Below are positions 12,900-24,655 of a stretch of 64,000 nucleotides of DNA, in pieces. The stretch covers positions 6,448,001 through 6,512,000 of the forward strand of contig OZ316895.1 of the NCBI GenBank assembly GCA_973895155.1. The letters run 5' to 3'. Numbering within the stretch: position 1 is the first letter of the stretch; the number at the start of each line of letters is the position of its first letter. Made by a program: the position numbers and the translations under genes. The stretch comes from Marsupella aquatica. Its lineage: Eukaryota > Marchantiophyta. Under the pieces are notes generated by a model. That model saw nothing but the letters and a program-made list of their open reading frames with translations. It did not search any database and had not been told where the DNA came from.

Positions 12900-13265
12900 T
12901 GTTATTAGGGGTCTCAAATCTCGAAATTTAACTATGTGTATTAGTGGTATTAAGGGGTCACAAAATTTAAACTATGTGTATTGTATTAGTGTGTATTAGT
13001 GGCATTAGGGGTCTCAAATCTATAAATTTAACTATGTGTATTAGTGGTATTAGGGGGTCTTAAAATTTCAACTATGTGTATTAGTGTATTGTATTCATGT
13101 GTATTAGTGTATTGTATTCATGTGTATTAGTGTCATTAGGGGGTTTCAAATCTCAAAATTTTAACTATAAGTGTATTGTATGAGTGTATATTAGTGACAT
13201 TAGGGGTCTCAAATCTCAAAATTTATTTAAATTATGTGTATTAGTGTATGTATTTATAAATATTA
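12900..13265. repeat. degenerate AT-rich minisatellite
   Basis: Variant units repeat the string ATTAGGGGTCTCAAATCT followed by AAATTTAACTATGTGTATTA and GTGTATTGTATT. At least five units of variable length (about 50-70 bp) can be followed. The block starts about 1 kb upstream of PGI1 and marks the change from gene territory to repeats. Confidence 0.75.
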
Positions 13266-16111
13266 GCGTGTTTGGGGCTTTATTTAGGCTCGTTTGTTTT
13301 ATTGAGATTTTTTATATGTAGTTTTGCCTGTTATTAATCTTTGGAATTGTTTTTACCCCCTCTTAGTGTTTTTAATTTCCTTTTTCTATACCCCTTCTTT
13401 AGGTCTATATTTAGTTTTCAGTCATTCCAACCATGTGTGGAACATCTTATTTCTATCCTTTATATTTACCTGATATTAAATTAACATTTCATACACTATT
13501 GATACCTCAAAATGAATGGACCTTAACTAAGTAGTCAAGGTTAGGGACCAAAAAAGTTATAAACCACCAGATTTATGCTCTGGCAGTGCATTTTGCTAAA
13601 ATGATTGGTCAGATGCGGACATAAGTCACTGTAGAGGCAAGTTGGAAAAAAGTTAGGCAAGTTGGAAAAATTAAAACTCTGAATTACCCTGTGGAGAAGC
13701 TATGGCCATATATTTGTTTATGAACAATAGCCATCATCAGCAACTATGAAGCTTTGAGACTCCCTAATTGAAATCAGGCTTTCCAGAAAATGATGCTCTG
13801 TGGACAGAACCCGGGAACCATGCAACGTCTGTGTATGGTGCCACTTTTTCAGTTCACTCACTCTCCCTAACGTTTCTAGGTTTCAGAAATATTTTTGCCT
13901 TGAAAGCCAAAAGCAGACCGATCCGACCGATCCAATGTAGGATACTAGACATTCTGCTCCGGAGCATGCAATCCTGTAGGGTAGCCACAAGGAAACGATG
14001 CCCAAGGATCTGAGAGTGACCCAGAAGAAGAGGGAGACAGGATTACACTAGGACCCCGAGTTGGACCAGCTGGACCAGCCTCCCATTGAGTGTGGAGGGG
14101 AGATTGAATTTGGGATTTAACATCAAAGTTTGACCTTCAATATTCCCTTGCTTCAATGGAATAGGCTAGTCTTGGGCTGTTAGATGCAGCTTCAAAGACT
14201 AGTCTATGATCTTAGGTTTTAGTGAATAACAATGCAAGTCATCAATTTCTAAAGATTACTCCATTACTGATTTTCCACACTTTGAGCTTCCAAAAGTTTT
14301 TGAGCAAATAAGTTTGACATGAGTATAATAATGGGATCTATTTTGTGGGATTTGGTTGGAAGCAGCTTGGAAAGATCTTTTCAATGAGCCTAGAGTGTCA
14401 AATTTCAATGAAAATTGAGAGACCAACAAATTCTCAAACATGACTAACTCCACCTCTCACTCATTGGGGTAATATGTGCTATTTTTGGCAAACATGGAGG
14501 TCCATCCTGGCTTCAATTTTGATGACATGAACAAAACAAGAATAGAAAATAATTCTCAGTGATTCCATTTTAGATCAATTTTACAAAAATGTTAGAAAAC
14601 AAATTTGCAAGAATATCACAAATACTTTGAGTATCTCCTCTAGCCATTGACTTAATTTTCTACACTCTTATAGTGAGTTAAAGAAACTGCCTGCTCCAAT
14701 CATGTGGCTGTAAACTCCTTGTTATGTACTCAAGAGGAAAAAAACAAAAATTACTATTACTTGGACTCAAAATCAGTTTTACCAAAATTAGTGTTTTATA
14801 CTAATTCTTACATAGCACTAATTATTGGGAACAGTGTAGTTTATCTTGTACATCACTATCTGGATTGTCCATTCTTTGAGTATAAATTAATACAGATTAC
14901 CTTCAAGCTGCTTTGACATTTACAAGGTCTCACCCTCACCTTGCCTTGATCCCCACTTTTAGCTTTCACCCTCAATCTCAGTTATGGCCCATAGTCACAA
15001 TCAAAAGGCTTCACTCGGGCCTTGATAAGTACTTTTCTATTGGGATTATATAACTAGATTTGTATTTTGCTTTCTACTATCCTTGGCCACTAACCCCCTA
15101 CGGAATATTCTCAAGCAATCTTGTGATTCCCAAAATTGGCAGTATAGTATGCGTCCAAGTGGTCAAATGAGTTAGAACAGTTGAATTACTTATGTAGTAC
15201 TCAGGGGTCTCACTTCCAAGAAAATCACTCACTATGTGTGAGGAAGTGTAAGGCCAAAATTTTATTGATTCTAAGCATGACCTAAAAAATTGTGGGACTC
15301 AACCAGTAGGGTGTTTTACATCCATTTATGAACATATAAAAAAGGTAGGGTTTTTCACCTCAAATTTTTCTACTCCAAAAGATTGGGGAAGAAAAATTCT
15401 AAAGTTGAAGGGTGTTTGAGAATACAAACCAGTGGGGGTTCCATCGAGGGTTCCATATTGCGAGACCTCAAGATGCACTGTCTATTGAATGACACCATGT
15501 TGAGACTGAATTGTTTCCAAACCATATTAAGAAAAAATGAGATACCATACTGAATCTTTATAAGGGGCATTCTTTTGTTGATTTTCAAATAAGTAGACGT
15601 TGGGGGGAATAAGGTTATGAAGCATATGGAACTCATTGAGCAACTTTTCTTGGATAAGATTTGTACTTGAATGGATGTATGACAATGGCCATTTAACAAG
15701 AACAACAATATTTAGAATAGAAAAATTTTACTTTCACCCAAAGAGCATTTTGATATCTCAACGAGCCTAGCTTTGGATCTAGAGATCCCATCCAAGCTTA
15801 TGAGCACTCGAAGATGACAATCAATAAAGCTAAAGCTTACAAAGGTGCTTTTAAAAGTACAATATACTGTTTGATTGAATTGCTTGATGGAGGAAACAAT
15901 AGTTTTGTCTTGCTTGTTTTTTAAATATTTTTCTTGTTTTGCTTCATGTTTTGTGTTTAGATATTGAAGTACTTGTGGGGATCCAAATGTAACAACTTAG
16001 CACACATTACAAGTCATGATTAGATTATAATTATAAAGCTAAGAATGATTTCTAAACTTGCATGATATTATTTTATAGTATGAAAACATGCATTTGAACT
16101 AGGATGACATG
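13266..16111. repeat. AT-rich repetitive spacer without genes
   Basis: No coding region is supported. Diverged segments recur elsewhere in the window. For example, the stretch near 14125-14200 (AAGTTTGACCTTCAATAT and AATGGAATAGGCT) resembles 33405-33480, and GGGGTCTCA strings recur near 15205, 16514 and 33724. This looks like old, eroded transposon sequence. Confidence 0.5.
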
Positions 16112-16456
16112 TGTTGAGCAAAGACGACATTCACATTGGAAAGCCCATGATCATCCAACGCACAAGTAGTTGACATAGAGAGATATGTGATTCACCTCGG
16201 CTAGGCTACGTCCACAGGAACACAAGTGAGCATTACTACACTCTAGGCTCGTTGGCCATGCCGTGTTTGTGCAATACAAGTTCTCTCTATCTCTCAATTG
16301 GCTCAATAATAATGAGCAAGGCAATGAGCTAGAGTTTCTCCTATCCAAACAAAGACCGCTTGGGATATAGTGTGTACAACGGCTAACAAAGTCAAGTTTA
16401 TGACTAAGCCCTAAGTACAATGACAGTCATAACTCTAGACTAAAGAGTAAATAACA
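16112..16456 (-). repeat. older Copia LTR of the same family, truncated element
   Basis: This starts TGTTGAGCAAAGACGACATT, ends AGTAAATAACA and is 345 bp, the same length as the LTRs of the adjacent intact-ended element but clearly more diverged. About 45 bp of the adjoining polypurine-tract side of the internal region follows (ATCTGTCCCTTGAC, then TTTAGGGGAGGGTAA). After that the sequence is unrelated, so the rest of this copy was lost. Confidence 0.8.
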
Positions 16457-16533
16457 ATCTGTCCCTTGACATATTAGTTTAGGGGAGGGTAACATTGCAC
16501 TGCTAACCTATACTTAGGGGTCTCACTACATGG

Positions 16534-16878
16534 TGTTGAGCATAGACGACGATCGCAACGGCAAGCCCATGAACCATCCAACGCACAATAGTCGACACAG
16601 AGAGATACGTGGTTCACCTCCACATGAGGCTACGTCCACGGGAACACACAAGAGCTTTACTGCACTCTAGGCCGACCGGCCATACCAAGCATCTATAGCA
16701 CAAGCTCTCCCCATCTCTCAACTGGCTCCGTAACAATGAGCCTGAGTTCCACCTCTCCAAGCAAACACCGCTTGGTTATAGAGTGTGCACAGCATGACTA
16801 ACCTAACCAAGTTTGTGACTAAGGTTAGTCTTAACTACGATATATTTGTAACTCTAGACCTAAGAGTAAATCCTAACA
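16534..16878 (-). repeat. Copia 3' LTR
   Basis: This is the left copy on the plus strand and the 3' LTR in element sense. It begins TGTTGAGCATAGACG and ends GTAAATCCTAACA, with CATGG directly outside. Confidence 0.95.
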
Positions 16879-16889
16879 ATCTCCCCCTT
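16879..16889 (-). other. Copia polypurine tract
   Basis: Read on the minus strand, AAGGGGGAGAT abuts the 3' LTR, the expected place and composition for the plus-strand primer. Confidence 0.85.
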
Positions 16890-17129
16890 GACTCTGGTCT
16901 AGGGGAGGGTAAAGACTACTACCAATATGACTGCTCAGCGGGAAGTTCTGGAAAGAAAAACCAAACCGGTTTTTCCCTCTTTATACGAGAGTAGACCAAA
17001 ACTAAGCCGTAGCCTATACAAGGAATGAGCAAGAGCATATCTCAGTATCTACACAAATGTTAAGTAACCCTACTTGTGAGGCAATTGCAAAACCTGCAAC
17101 GCATGACGGTGTCTAGAAAAACTCTCCAT

Positions 17130-18131
17130 TTAAGGAATCACTTTGGTAAAAGCGTCAGCCGGGTTGAGTTTACCATCAATCTTGACTAGCTCAAACATAT
17201 TATCAAACACAACCTGTCTGATAAAATGGTACCTAACATCGATGTGCTTCACTCTGTTGTCCGTCACCTGGTTCACAGCAAGGTGGAGTGCACTCTGACT
17301 ATCACAATGGAGCTTCACATTCCCTTGTGGCAATCCCATCTCAGTGATAAGTCTATCCAACCAAATCGCTTCCTTTGCTACTTCCGCTACTGCAACATAC
17401 TCCGCTTCTGTAGTAGACTGAGCAATACACTTCTACAAAGTAGACCTCCAACTTATGCATCCACCTCCAAGTGTGAACACATAACCTGTTGTTGACCTCC
17501 TCCGATCCAGATCCTGTGCATAGTCAGCATCTACATAGCCCATCAATGATCTAGCATTATCAGCATGTGCATCAAACAATAGACCATGATCCACGGTACC
17601 CTTCAAATACCGAATAATCCACTTCACTGCTTCCCAGTGTACCTTCCCTGGATTCGACATGTACCTGCTCACCTTGCCCATAGCCATGGCAAGATCAGGT
17701 CTAGTGCAAGTTATCAAATACATGAGACTCCCCACTGCCTTGTCATACGGAACCTTTGACATCAATCCCTTCTCTGTGTCATCTGTAGGACAGAACGCTG
17801 ATGATAACTTGAAGTGTGGAGCCAACGGGGTACTTACTGGCTTGCTATTCCCCATGTTGAACCTTGCAATTACCTTTCTCGCATAACTGCTCTGCGTCAA
17901 CCATAGCTTGCCAGCCTCCAAGTCCCTAGTGATCTCCATACCCAAAATCCTCTTAGCTGGCCCTAAGTCCTTCATCTTAAACTCTGCACTAAGCAGTGCC
18001 TTGAGCTTAACAATCTCAGCCCTATCCTTGGCTGCAATTAGCATGTCATCCACATAAAGTACTAAAACAATGAACCCAAAGACAACATTCTTCACCGGTT
18101 TAAGATACACACATGGGTCAAACACACTCCT
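17130..18131 (-). pseudogene. pol: Copia pol C-terminal part: reverse transcriptase and RNase H
   Basis: Copia reverse transcriptase begins abruptly at RSVFDPCVYLK (about 18131) and contains the catalytic LYVDDMLIAAKD, followed by GSLMYLITCTRPDLA and GYVDADYAQDLDRRRSTTGY. A stop interrupts the RNase H start, where the family has a Gln codon (after SWRSTL, about 17430). RNase H then continues with WLDRLITEMGLP, HCDSQSALHLA and VKHIDVRYHFIR, ending ADAFTKVIP. Roughly the first 200 residues of the reverse transcriptase and the linker after integrase are missing at the junction with the inserted CACTA element. The gene is therefore non-functional. Confidence 0.92.
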
Positions 18132-18885
18132 CAGTACTACATATTGGCCCCTTTTGCGAAGGTGTTTTTTGACGTCGGGAAGGCCTTGCGATGTTAGCGC
18201 CTTCAGATATTTTGTGATGAAACACGCATCACAATATCCCATGCTCTCAATTTCGCAAAATCATGTTGCGAAGCTAAATACATCGCACTTCATTTTGGAT
18301 GTTATTGACTTCGCAACAACTTGAGATACTAGTTGTATCGCAATGACTTTGTGAGTCCGCGACCATCATGACCGTATTTGGATACATTTTGATTCATAAT
18401 TTAGCGATTCTAATACGATCACAGGTGTTTTGTGAACCTATTATCTTCGGAAAGTATTGTGAAGAACGTTGAGTCGTGAAGTACTGAATCCAGTTTGGTC
18501 GCAAATTTGAGAACCAATTTGTATCAGAAGGACCGATGGAATTGTATTCACAAGAGGTCCAAAAATTCCTTCCCGACTACTTCAAAAATGTTTTGCAAAG
18601 AGAGTTGTTTGCAAAGTTTTCAGAATGGAAATGTTTGAGAGAATACTTTAGAAGATGGAGAATGCATGTGTTTAGGTTATAAGCTAGGGATTTCGAAAAG
18701 GTGGCATGCATATATGAGGATAACTTTTCTAGTGGCTAGGGTTGCATATATATAGCGGTAATCTTCAAAGTCCAAGTGTTTGTAAGACAAAAGAAGAAAA
18801 TAAATAGGTAAATATAAATTAGACCATGATAGTTAATATAATCACAATTATACGCCCCACAACAAGTTTTACTACTAGTGATGCA
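18132..18885. repeat. left subterminal region of the CACTA element with GCGAA motifs
   Basis: Non-coding. TTGCGAA, TTCGCAA, TCGCAA or TTGCGAT strings occur at about 18156, 18184, 18251, 18266, 18313, 18335 and 18498 in both orientations. In En/Spm the accessory protein TNPA binds subterminal motifs of this sort. The equivalence here is inferred. Confidence 0.6.
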
Positions 18886-21800
18886 TCAAACTTGGTCCTC
18901 ATCCTCTCCTCTGTTTGACACAATAATAACTTCAGGTTTTTTTGAGATAATGGAACGAGACCGTGGCACATACGGTATAACAACTGACCACTCATCTGGG
19001 TCTGGTGGGTACGGAATATAGAAACACTGCTCAAGGTGACTTGGAAATGTAAATGGTTCAGATGTTTGCCAATGAGATGGTTGAAAGCTAGTTGTTGATG
19101 TCTTCAGTCGAGTAAACCCACAATCATCAAGAAGTACCGTGCGATTCTCACCAACCAAGTGAATTTTGAACCACTTATATTTGAAGACATACTCTTCAAA
19201 TTTTGTATCCGCATCATAGGATACAATCAAGATCTCCTATATCTTCCCATAGTGAGGCACCACATCTCGGATGACATTGGTGTCATGGCGGCTACTTTGT
19301 GAATCCTGCATGAACTGCCCTTGAACTCCACAGTCAAAAGTTCTACCCCTCTTCTCATCAAGGTCAGAAATCCTGAAATGTCTCCCTTGTGTCCACATTG
19401 TTGTTATGGTCTGAACAAGTCTCAAAGGGCCATGAACAATTGTTCGAACGTCATGAGTCATATCTGAAAAATGTGATACATTCTCACCTTGGGCCACCAT
19501 AGCATCCAACTAAAGTACTTTCTTCCTCATATACTCAAGGAACTTTGGAAAAATCCTTGGGCGACGACTCTCTCTCTTTGCATCCTCATAAAACTCTCTC
19601 CATTCTTCCATGACATTGCTATTACTCAACATGAAAGTAGTCATCTGTGTCAACTCAACTCCGGTCAGTAAGCGTGTTTTTTTGGCTCCTGTTAAACGAT
19701 CCTCCTCTATTTCTCTCTCTTCCATCCAACTGCGTGGACAACTAGGATCAATGGTAGCTAAGATGTTGCTGCAATAGAACATACTCTCAGCTGCCAAGTA
19801 TCCTGTTGCCATGCTCCCCTCCACTCGTGCACAATTCCGTACATAAGCCTTTAACACAGCCATGTACCTTTCCAACCAATACATCCAACGACAATGCACT
19901 GGACCAGCAATGGCAACCTCCCTCACAAGATGAACAAGTAAATGCACTTGACAATCAAAGAAGGAAGGAGGGAGGGCCTTCTCTAACTTTCAAACTACCT
20001 CAGCTGCCAATACCTCCATACGTGGGATCTCTTCTTCATATATTTCCTTTGAGCATATTCATCTCAACAAAGTGCCCAATGACCAGAGGGCATCTTGCAC
20101 TTCTTCACTGCCCAAGCCTATGATTGCCACAGGAAGTATATGTTGTAGTAAACGGTGATAGTCATGTGTCTTCAGATACATTGGCCACTTATGACTGTCC
20201 TCCATCCCAAAAGCTTTCTGGAGATTGGCACCATAGCCTGTAGGAAACCACATCTGACCTATACGTTGTCGAAACTCTCTTCTTTCACCAACACTCAAAA
20301 CCCAAGGAGCTGAAGGACGGTGTTCCATCCCTGTTGATTCATCAACTGTTATCCATACATCTGGATGTTGTTCTAGATCTTGGCATGCCTCCCTAAAATT
20401 ATGGTCCTTTTCTCCATAAAAATGCTTGATCAAAGCCTTCCCAACGTTTCCCTCTATATGCATGGGGTCTAACAAGTGATGAATCTTCAACTCAGGCCAA
20501 TACGGCAAAGTGGCTAGTATAGTCCACCGTGTCAACCCACTTCCATCAAATGTCATGGGGTCGTCAGGGTCTGCCACCCTATCAGCTATGGATTTCCAAT
20601 GTGCAAAGGATGTACGCTCAGGTATGTCACGCTCATCACCATTGATCATGTCAAAGTCTGAAAATAGAAGGGGGTCAGACCTCATCTCATGTCCAAGTGG
20701 AAGAAACTTGGTATGCCCAAGGTAGATTATCTTGCGAAGCCATCTTGAGTACTTGGCCATATCTTCAAGGCTTGGACCACAAGTGGAGCATGCCTTATAC
20801 CCTTGAGTTTGGAACCCTGAAACAAACCCAAACCCAAATAACTTTCTCAATTAGAGTCAAAGGATTTTAAAAAATCATGTACATACATAAATACGAGGGA
20901 CTTCCTCTAAAACAAAGTCTTTAATACATGAAAACCTTACCAGGATAGTCATGCATGGTCCACATATTGATTCCCTTTAATTTGAAGACACGCGGTAATC
21001 CCCCTGTAGTTTTCTGACCATCATAGGCCCACACACCATCCCATAATTTTAAAGTTCCCCAACCAATAGTGCCAAGTAGGTGTCCATGTTTTTTACCTTA
21101 GATGGACCTGGGATAATCAATGACAATAATAAGAAGCCCTTTTTCATGGACAACCATGGTGGAAGGTTGTAATTCATAACAACCACCGGCCAAACTGATG
21201 TAGGGCGTCCTTTCCCACCAAGGGAATGGGGGCTGACCCCATCTGATGCCAACCCCAACCTCACATGATGAGGGTCATTGACAAACTCTGGCCATTATGA
21301 CTCCACATGCTTGTGAGCAGGGGAGTCAACTGGCAACCGCATGACACCGGCCTCTGATCAATGTGTCTTGTGTCATACCATAAATTCTGCCAAGTCAGAA
21401 TATCGATACATGTGCAACAATCGAGGAATAATGGGAAACCAATGGACAACTTTCCTAGGCACCTTTGAGGTCAACATGTTGGCCTCATATCGAGACTCAT
21501 GACAAATTGGACACTCAGTCCTGTTGGCATTGGTCTCATGATATAGGATGCAGTCATTCACACAAGCATGAATGATATGATATTCCATACCAATGGATGA
21601 TAAAACTCTCTTTGCCTCCTTCCAAGAACCTGGCAATACATTGTCACTGGGTAACATGAAGTCATGACAAATTGCAAACAAATCCGATAGTAGGGCATTG
21701 TTTGCCTTGTATTTTTCCTGAAGGTTCATCAATGCCAAGATGGCAGAGAGTCTATTCAAGCGAGCACCCCCATAAATAGGTGTTCTAGCATGTGCCTCCG

Positions 21801-22109
21801 CTTCTTCCCATTGTTGTTGACCTTCTGGTGTATGTTGAGGCCGGGGGTCATGTGCAGCATTTGGTGGGGGAGCTCCTTCATTGGGTGGTCCACGTCCACA
21901 CCAAACCAATCTGTCATGAAGTCATCCATGGCTGTCTCCTGGTCCTGCATGACCTCATAATCTGTCCTAGGTGCCCCTTCATCCAAACCTTCAATGTCTT
22001 TGTCACTGGATGAGGAATCTGTTGATGATATTTCTCCGTCTCGTGGCATGCCCATTTCATCATACGTAGTTCTCAACCTCCTTGGCAACATATCTTGACT
22101 AGGTCGCAC
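18886..22109 (-). pseudogene. CACTA tnp2-type transposase (TNPD-like), decayed
   Basis: Catalytic transposase of the CACTA superfamily. Recognisable blocks in order: an acidic N-terminal part (EISSTDSSSSDKD); YHIIHACVNDCILYHE with ECPICHESRY and a pair KVVHWFPIIPRL (Zn-like tnp2 entry); VRLGLASDGV-type block with PVVVMNYNLPPWLSMK; LIIPGPSKVKN; ACSTCGP and KIIYLGHTKFLPLGHEMR; HHLLDPMHIEGNVGKALI; HLVREVAIAGPVHCRWMYWL with YVRNCARVEGSMATGYLA (DUF4218-like); and a DUF4216-like end with VIRDVVPHYGKI and VFKYKWFKIHL. A frame change near 21880 and stops between blocks (for example near 19508, 19237 and 21370) break it, beyond what introns seem to explain. It stops at 18886. Confidence 0.9.
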
Positions 22110-22270
22110 ATTCTATGGACAACACAATAAAGCATTTGCAATCAAACTCCAAATAATAGTGAGACAAATATGTTATTAATAATATGAAAAGGACATGGGT
22201 AGCTTACAAAAATATGTTCACACGCAATGAATGAACATGTAATACATGAGTGTCCCTAAAATAACTAAGC

Positions 22271-23428
22271 CTAATCCCACTCATAATGAGTAAACAACTC
22301 CTCTCCGGCCTTAATGGTCCTTGCAGCCACAACCAGACAATGGTCATGATGATATCTTTGTCCATATGGTGCTAGAGGGGGACCATCAACAAAAACCCAC
22401 TCACAATTTTGCCTACGCTTGGGCCGGGACCCCACAGTACTGTTTATGAAACCGGCTATATTCCCACTATGGATGGGATCTCCATCAATTATACGTTGTT
22501 CACTATACTTTCTAGTGCAACCATCAAAAGTATCCATGTCCAATGCATAAGTCTTCCACTCAGGGTGTTGTACAAGGATCATGTTCCAATGTCTCCTCTT
22601 GTAAATGGGTCCACCATATGGGAACAACGTTGGTCCATCTGGAGACCGCCCTTTTCCACCCATATCATCCACAATGATGTCCTCACAAGAAAAAACTCCA
22701 TACCCATGTCTCTCCCCTAGTGTAGAACTTTTGACAACCCAACGCCTTCCCCAAACCTCTATCTCCTCACCATAGGTTATATCACATGGCAAACCAAGGC
22801 AATCAGGATTCCAATCCTTTATGATAGGCACACATTTCCCTATGAACATACAAGGTCCCCACCTACCATCAACCCTACAGGTATACTGATCAACTTCCCC
22901 TCTCGGCTTCCTTTTAGATCATTTTTTCCCTCTTGTAACAATACCAACACCCTCAGCTGTCCCAACACTTCCTTGCCCTGTTGCAACTAGAAGAAAAGCT
23001 TGTGAAAGGGCCAAGCCTATAGCATCTAGAACTCCTTGTGAGGGAACATAGGGTGTTGGTGCCGTGGGTGTAGGCCTAGTGGATACCTATATGAAAAAAA
23101 TCCAACAAAGTAAATGTGAACAACTTCCCAAAACCTAAGTCATGCTAGGTAGATTTATAAAATTAGAAACAAACAAGGTAACTTTACAACTCACCATATG
23201 GGATGAAGAGGCTCCCGGTGTAAGACCTCGATGTTGTCCATATCTTACAATGTGGTCCGCACATACATATGACTTCTGGACAATCATCCCCACACATTTT
23301 TTACAACCACAAAGTTGACGTGGCGGACCACTAGGTCGACGTACACTTGGTTCAGGCTCAGGAGGAGGAGGAATGTCTTCATCGGAGGAGGAGTCCGATG
23401 TGGTGGAAGTTGTAGAGGATGAAGACAT
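22271..23428 (-). pseudogene. SET-domain protein encoded inside the CACTA element, one in-frame stop
   Basis: Two exons, 23195-23428 and 22271-23086, joined by in-phase GT-AG signals, give about 349 codons with a single internal TGA at 22919-22921. Exon 1 is Ser-rich and acidic and then holds CGCKKC plus CADHIVRYGQHRG, resembling the Cys-containing transposase-associated domain found at CACTA transposase N-termini. Exon 2 ends in a SET-like domain: GYGVFSCEDI (SET-N, G-x-G), SGNIAGFINS (corresponding to the GN.aRFINHS block), NCEWV, VVAARTIKAGEELFTHYEWD (the GEEL...Y catalytic end). The usual NHSC is replaced by NSTV, so activity is uncertain. By fold it would be a lysine methyltransferase. 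Whether exon 1 is shared with the transposase by alternative splicing is open. Confidence 0.75.
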
Positions 23429-23859
23429 CTGGCAAATGCAACAAATGTTTGGAGTTTGGAGTTAGTAAAAAAATTCCCAAAACCATCCTTTTTAAACCCT
23501 AAGTACACTTTAAACTGAAGTGAAATGAATATTACCGTTTTTGAGACTCGGGCTCAGCAATGCCTATAGGTCTTCAGGCTCAAACTTGATGAACCCAATC
23601 TGGAAGTAGGAGGGAAAAATCTGCAAATATATAATACATTATAAGCCATGACTCATGATCAAGTAGAGAAAGGGATGATACTCTATAACCCTCAATAGTT
23701 CCAATATAAACCAAAAGGCTTTAAAACAAGTTGTACCTTTCAGATGCCCGGGCTCTCGCAATGCATATGCATTAGGCCAAAACTTTGAAAAAGATGCGGA
23801 AGTGTCGTGCAAGTAGTCCTAGAGTGTTCCAACCCTTTGTGTTAATGGAAAAATGAAAG

Positions 23860-24270
23860 CATACCCTAAATGAAAACCTAACCCAAACCCCTACCCTGGA
23901 CCCTAACCCTAAACCCTTAGTGAACCCTAACCCAAAGTAAACCCTCAATTAGAAAATAAACAAAACCTCTATTAAAACCTAACTCAAACCCCTACCCTAG
24001 ACCCTAACATAACTTCAAAGGTAAAACCTAAGTAATAGGAACCCCAACCTTAAACCCACACCCAAACTTCAAAGGTAAAACCTTACTAACCAAAACCCTT
24101 ACCTTAAACTCTAACCCAAAGCATTTCCCATGAAACCCTAACCCAAAGCCCTCAATTAAATAGACCATGACCCTAAACTTCAATATAGTGCAAAAACCCT
24201 GAGTTAGAAGTCAAAGCCAACCCTTACATTAAAACCTAACCCCTACATTAAACCCCTACATTGGACAAAA
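23860..24270. repeat. degenerate telomere-like CCCTAA repeats
   Basis: Many AACCCTAACCC, ACCCTAAACCC and AAACCCTA strings recur over about 400 bp, mixed with variants such as AAACCCCTACCCTGG. It resembles the plant telomere repeat TTTAGGG, but is irregular and inside a transposon, so it is not a chromosome end. Confidence 0.7.
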
Positions 24271-24389
24271 AAATAAATTAAGTCCCTCAATTAAACACAA
24301 AACACCTTAACTCAAAACCCAATTATATTTTCCTAACTTGGCAAATCACAAGAGTTGTGGGTTTAAGCAATTTACCCTTCTAAAGCCGT

Positions 24390-24655
24390 TTAATGTACTC
24401 GGGATTGTTTTCCACCCTAAACCGATATCACCTGCCTCGCAAATTAGTTCACAACTTAGAGAGAAATTTTGCGAACCTCTACGCTTCGCAACGGCTTCGC
24501 AAAAACAGAGGCCGAGAGCAAATTTTGGTCCCTTCTGCAGGTTGCGATTTCCTTGCGATGACTAAACCTTCACAATAGGGTCGCAATTTGCGAAATAGTT
24601 TGCGAAGCGTATAGGATGGGAGTTTCCCATGCAAATCTGATCGCAACACCCGTTT
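24390..24655. promoter_or_regulatory. GCGAA motif cluster upstream of the TNPA-like gene
   Basis: TTTGCGAACCTC, CTTCGCAACGGC, CTTCGCAAAAAC, GTTGCGATTTCC, TTGCGATGAC, GTCGCAATTTGCGAAATAG, TTTGCGAAGCG and ATCGCAACAC occur within about 200 bp, ending about 150 bp before the start codon. This is the densest group of the motif in the window. It could be an autoregulatory binding array, by analogy with TNPA in En/Spm; that role is inferred. Confidence 0.5.

Noticed and set aside
22409-22720. 103-codon plus-strand frame
   Set aside because: Antisense shadow of the SET-domain exon.
23860-24270. chromosome end
   Set aside because: Repeats are degenerate, short and flanked by transposon genes on both sides.
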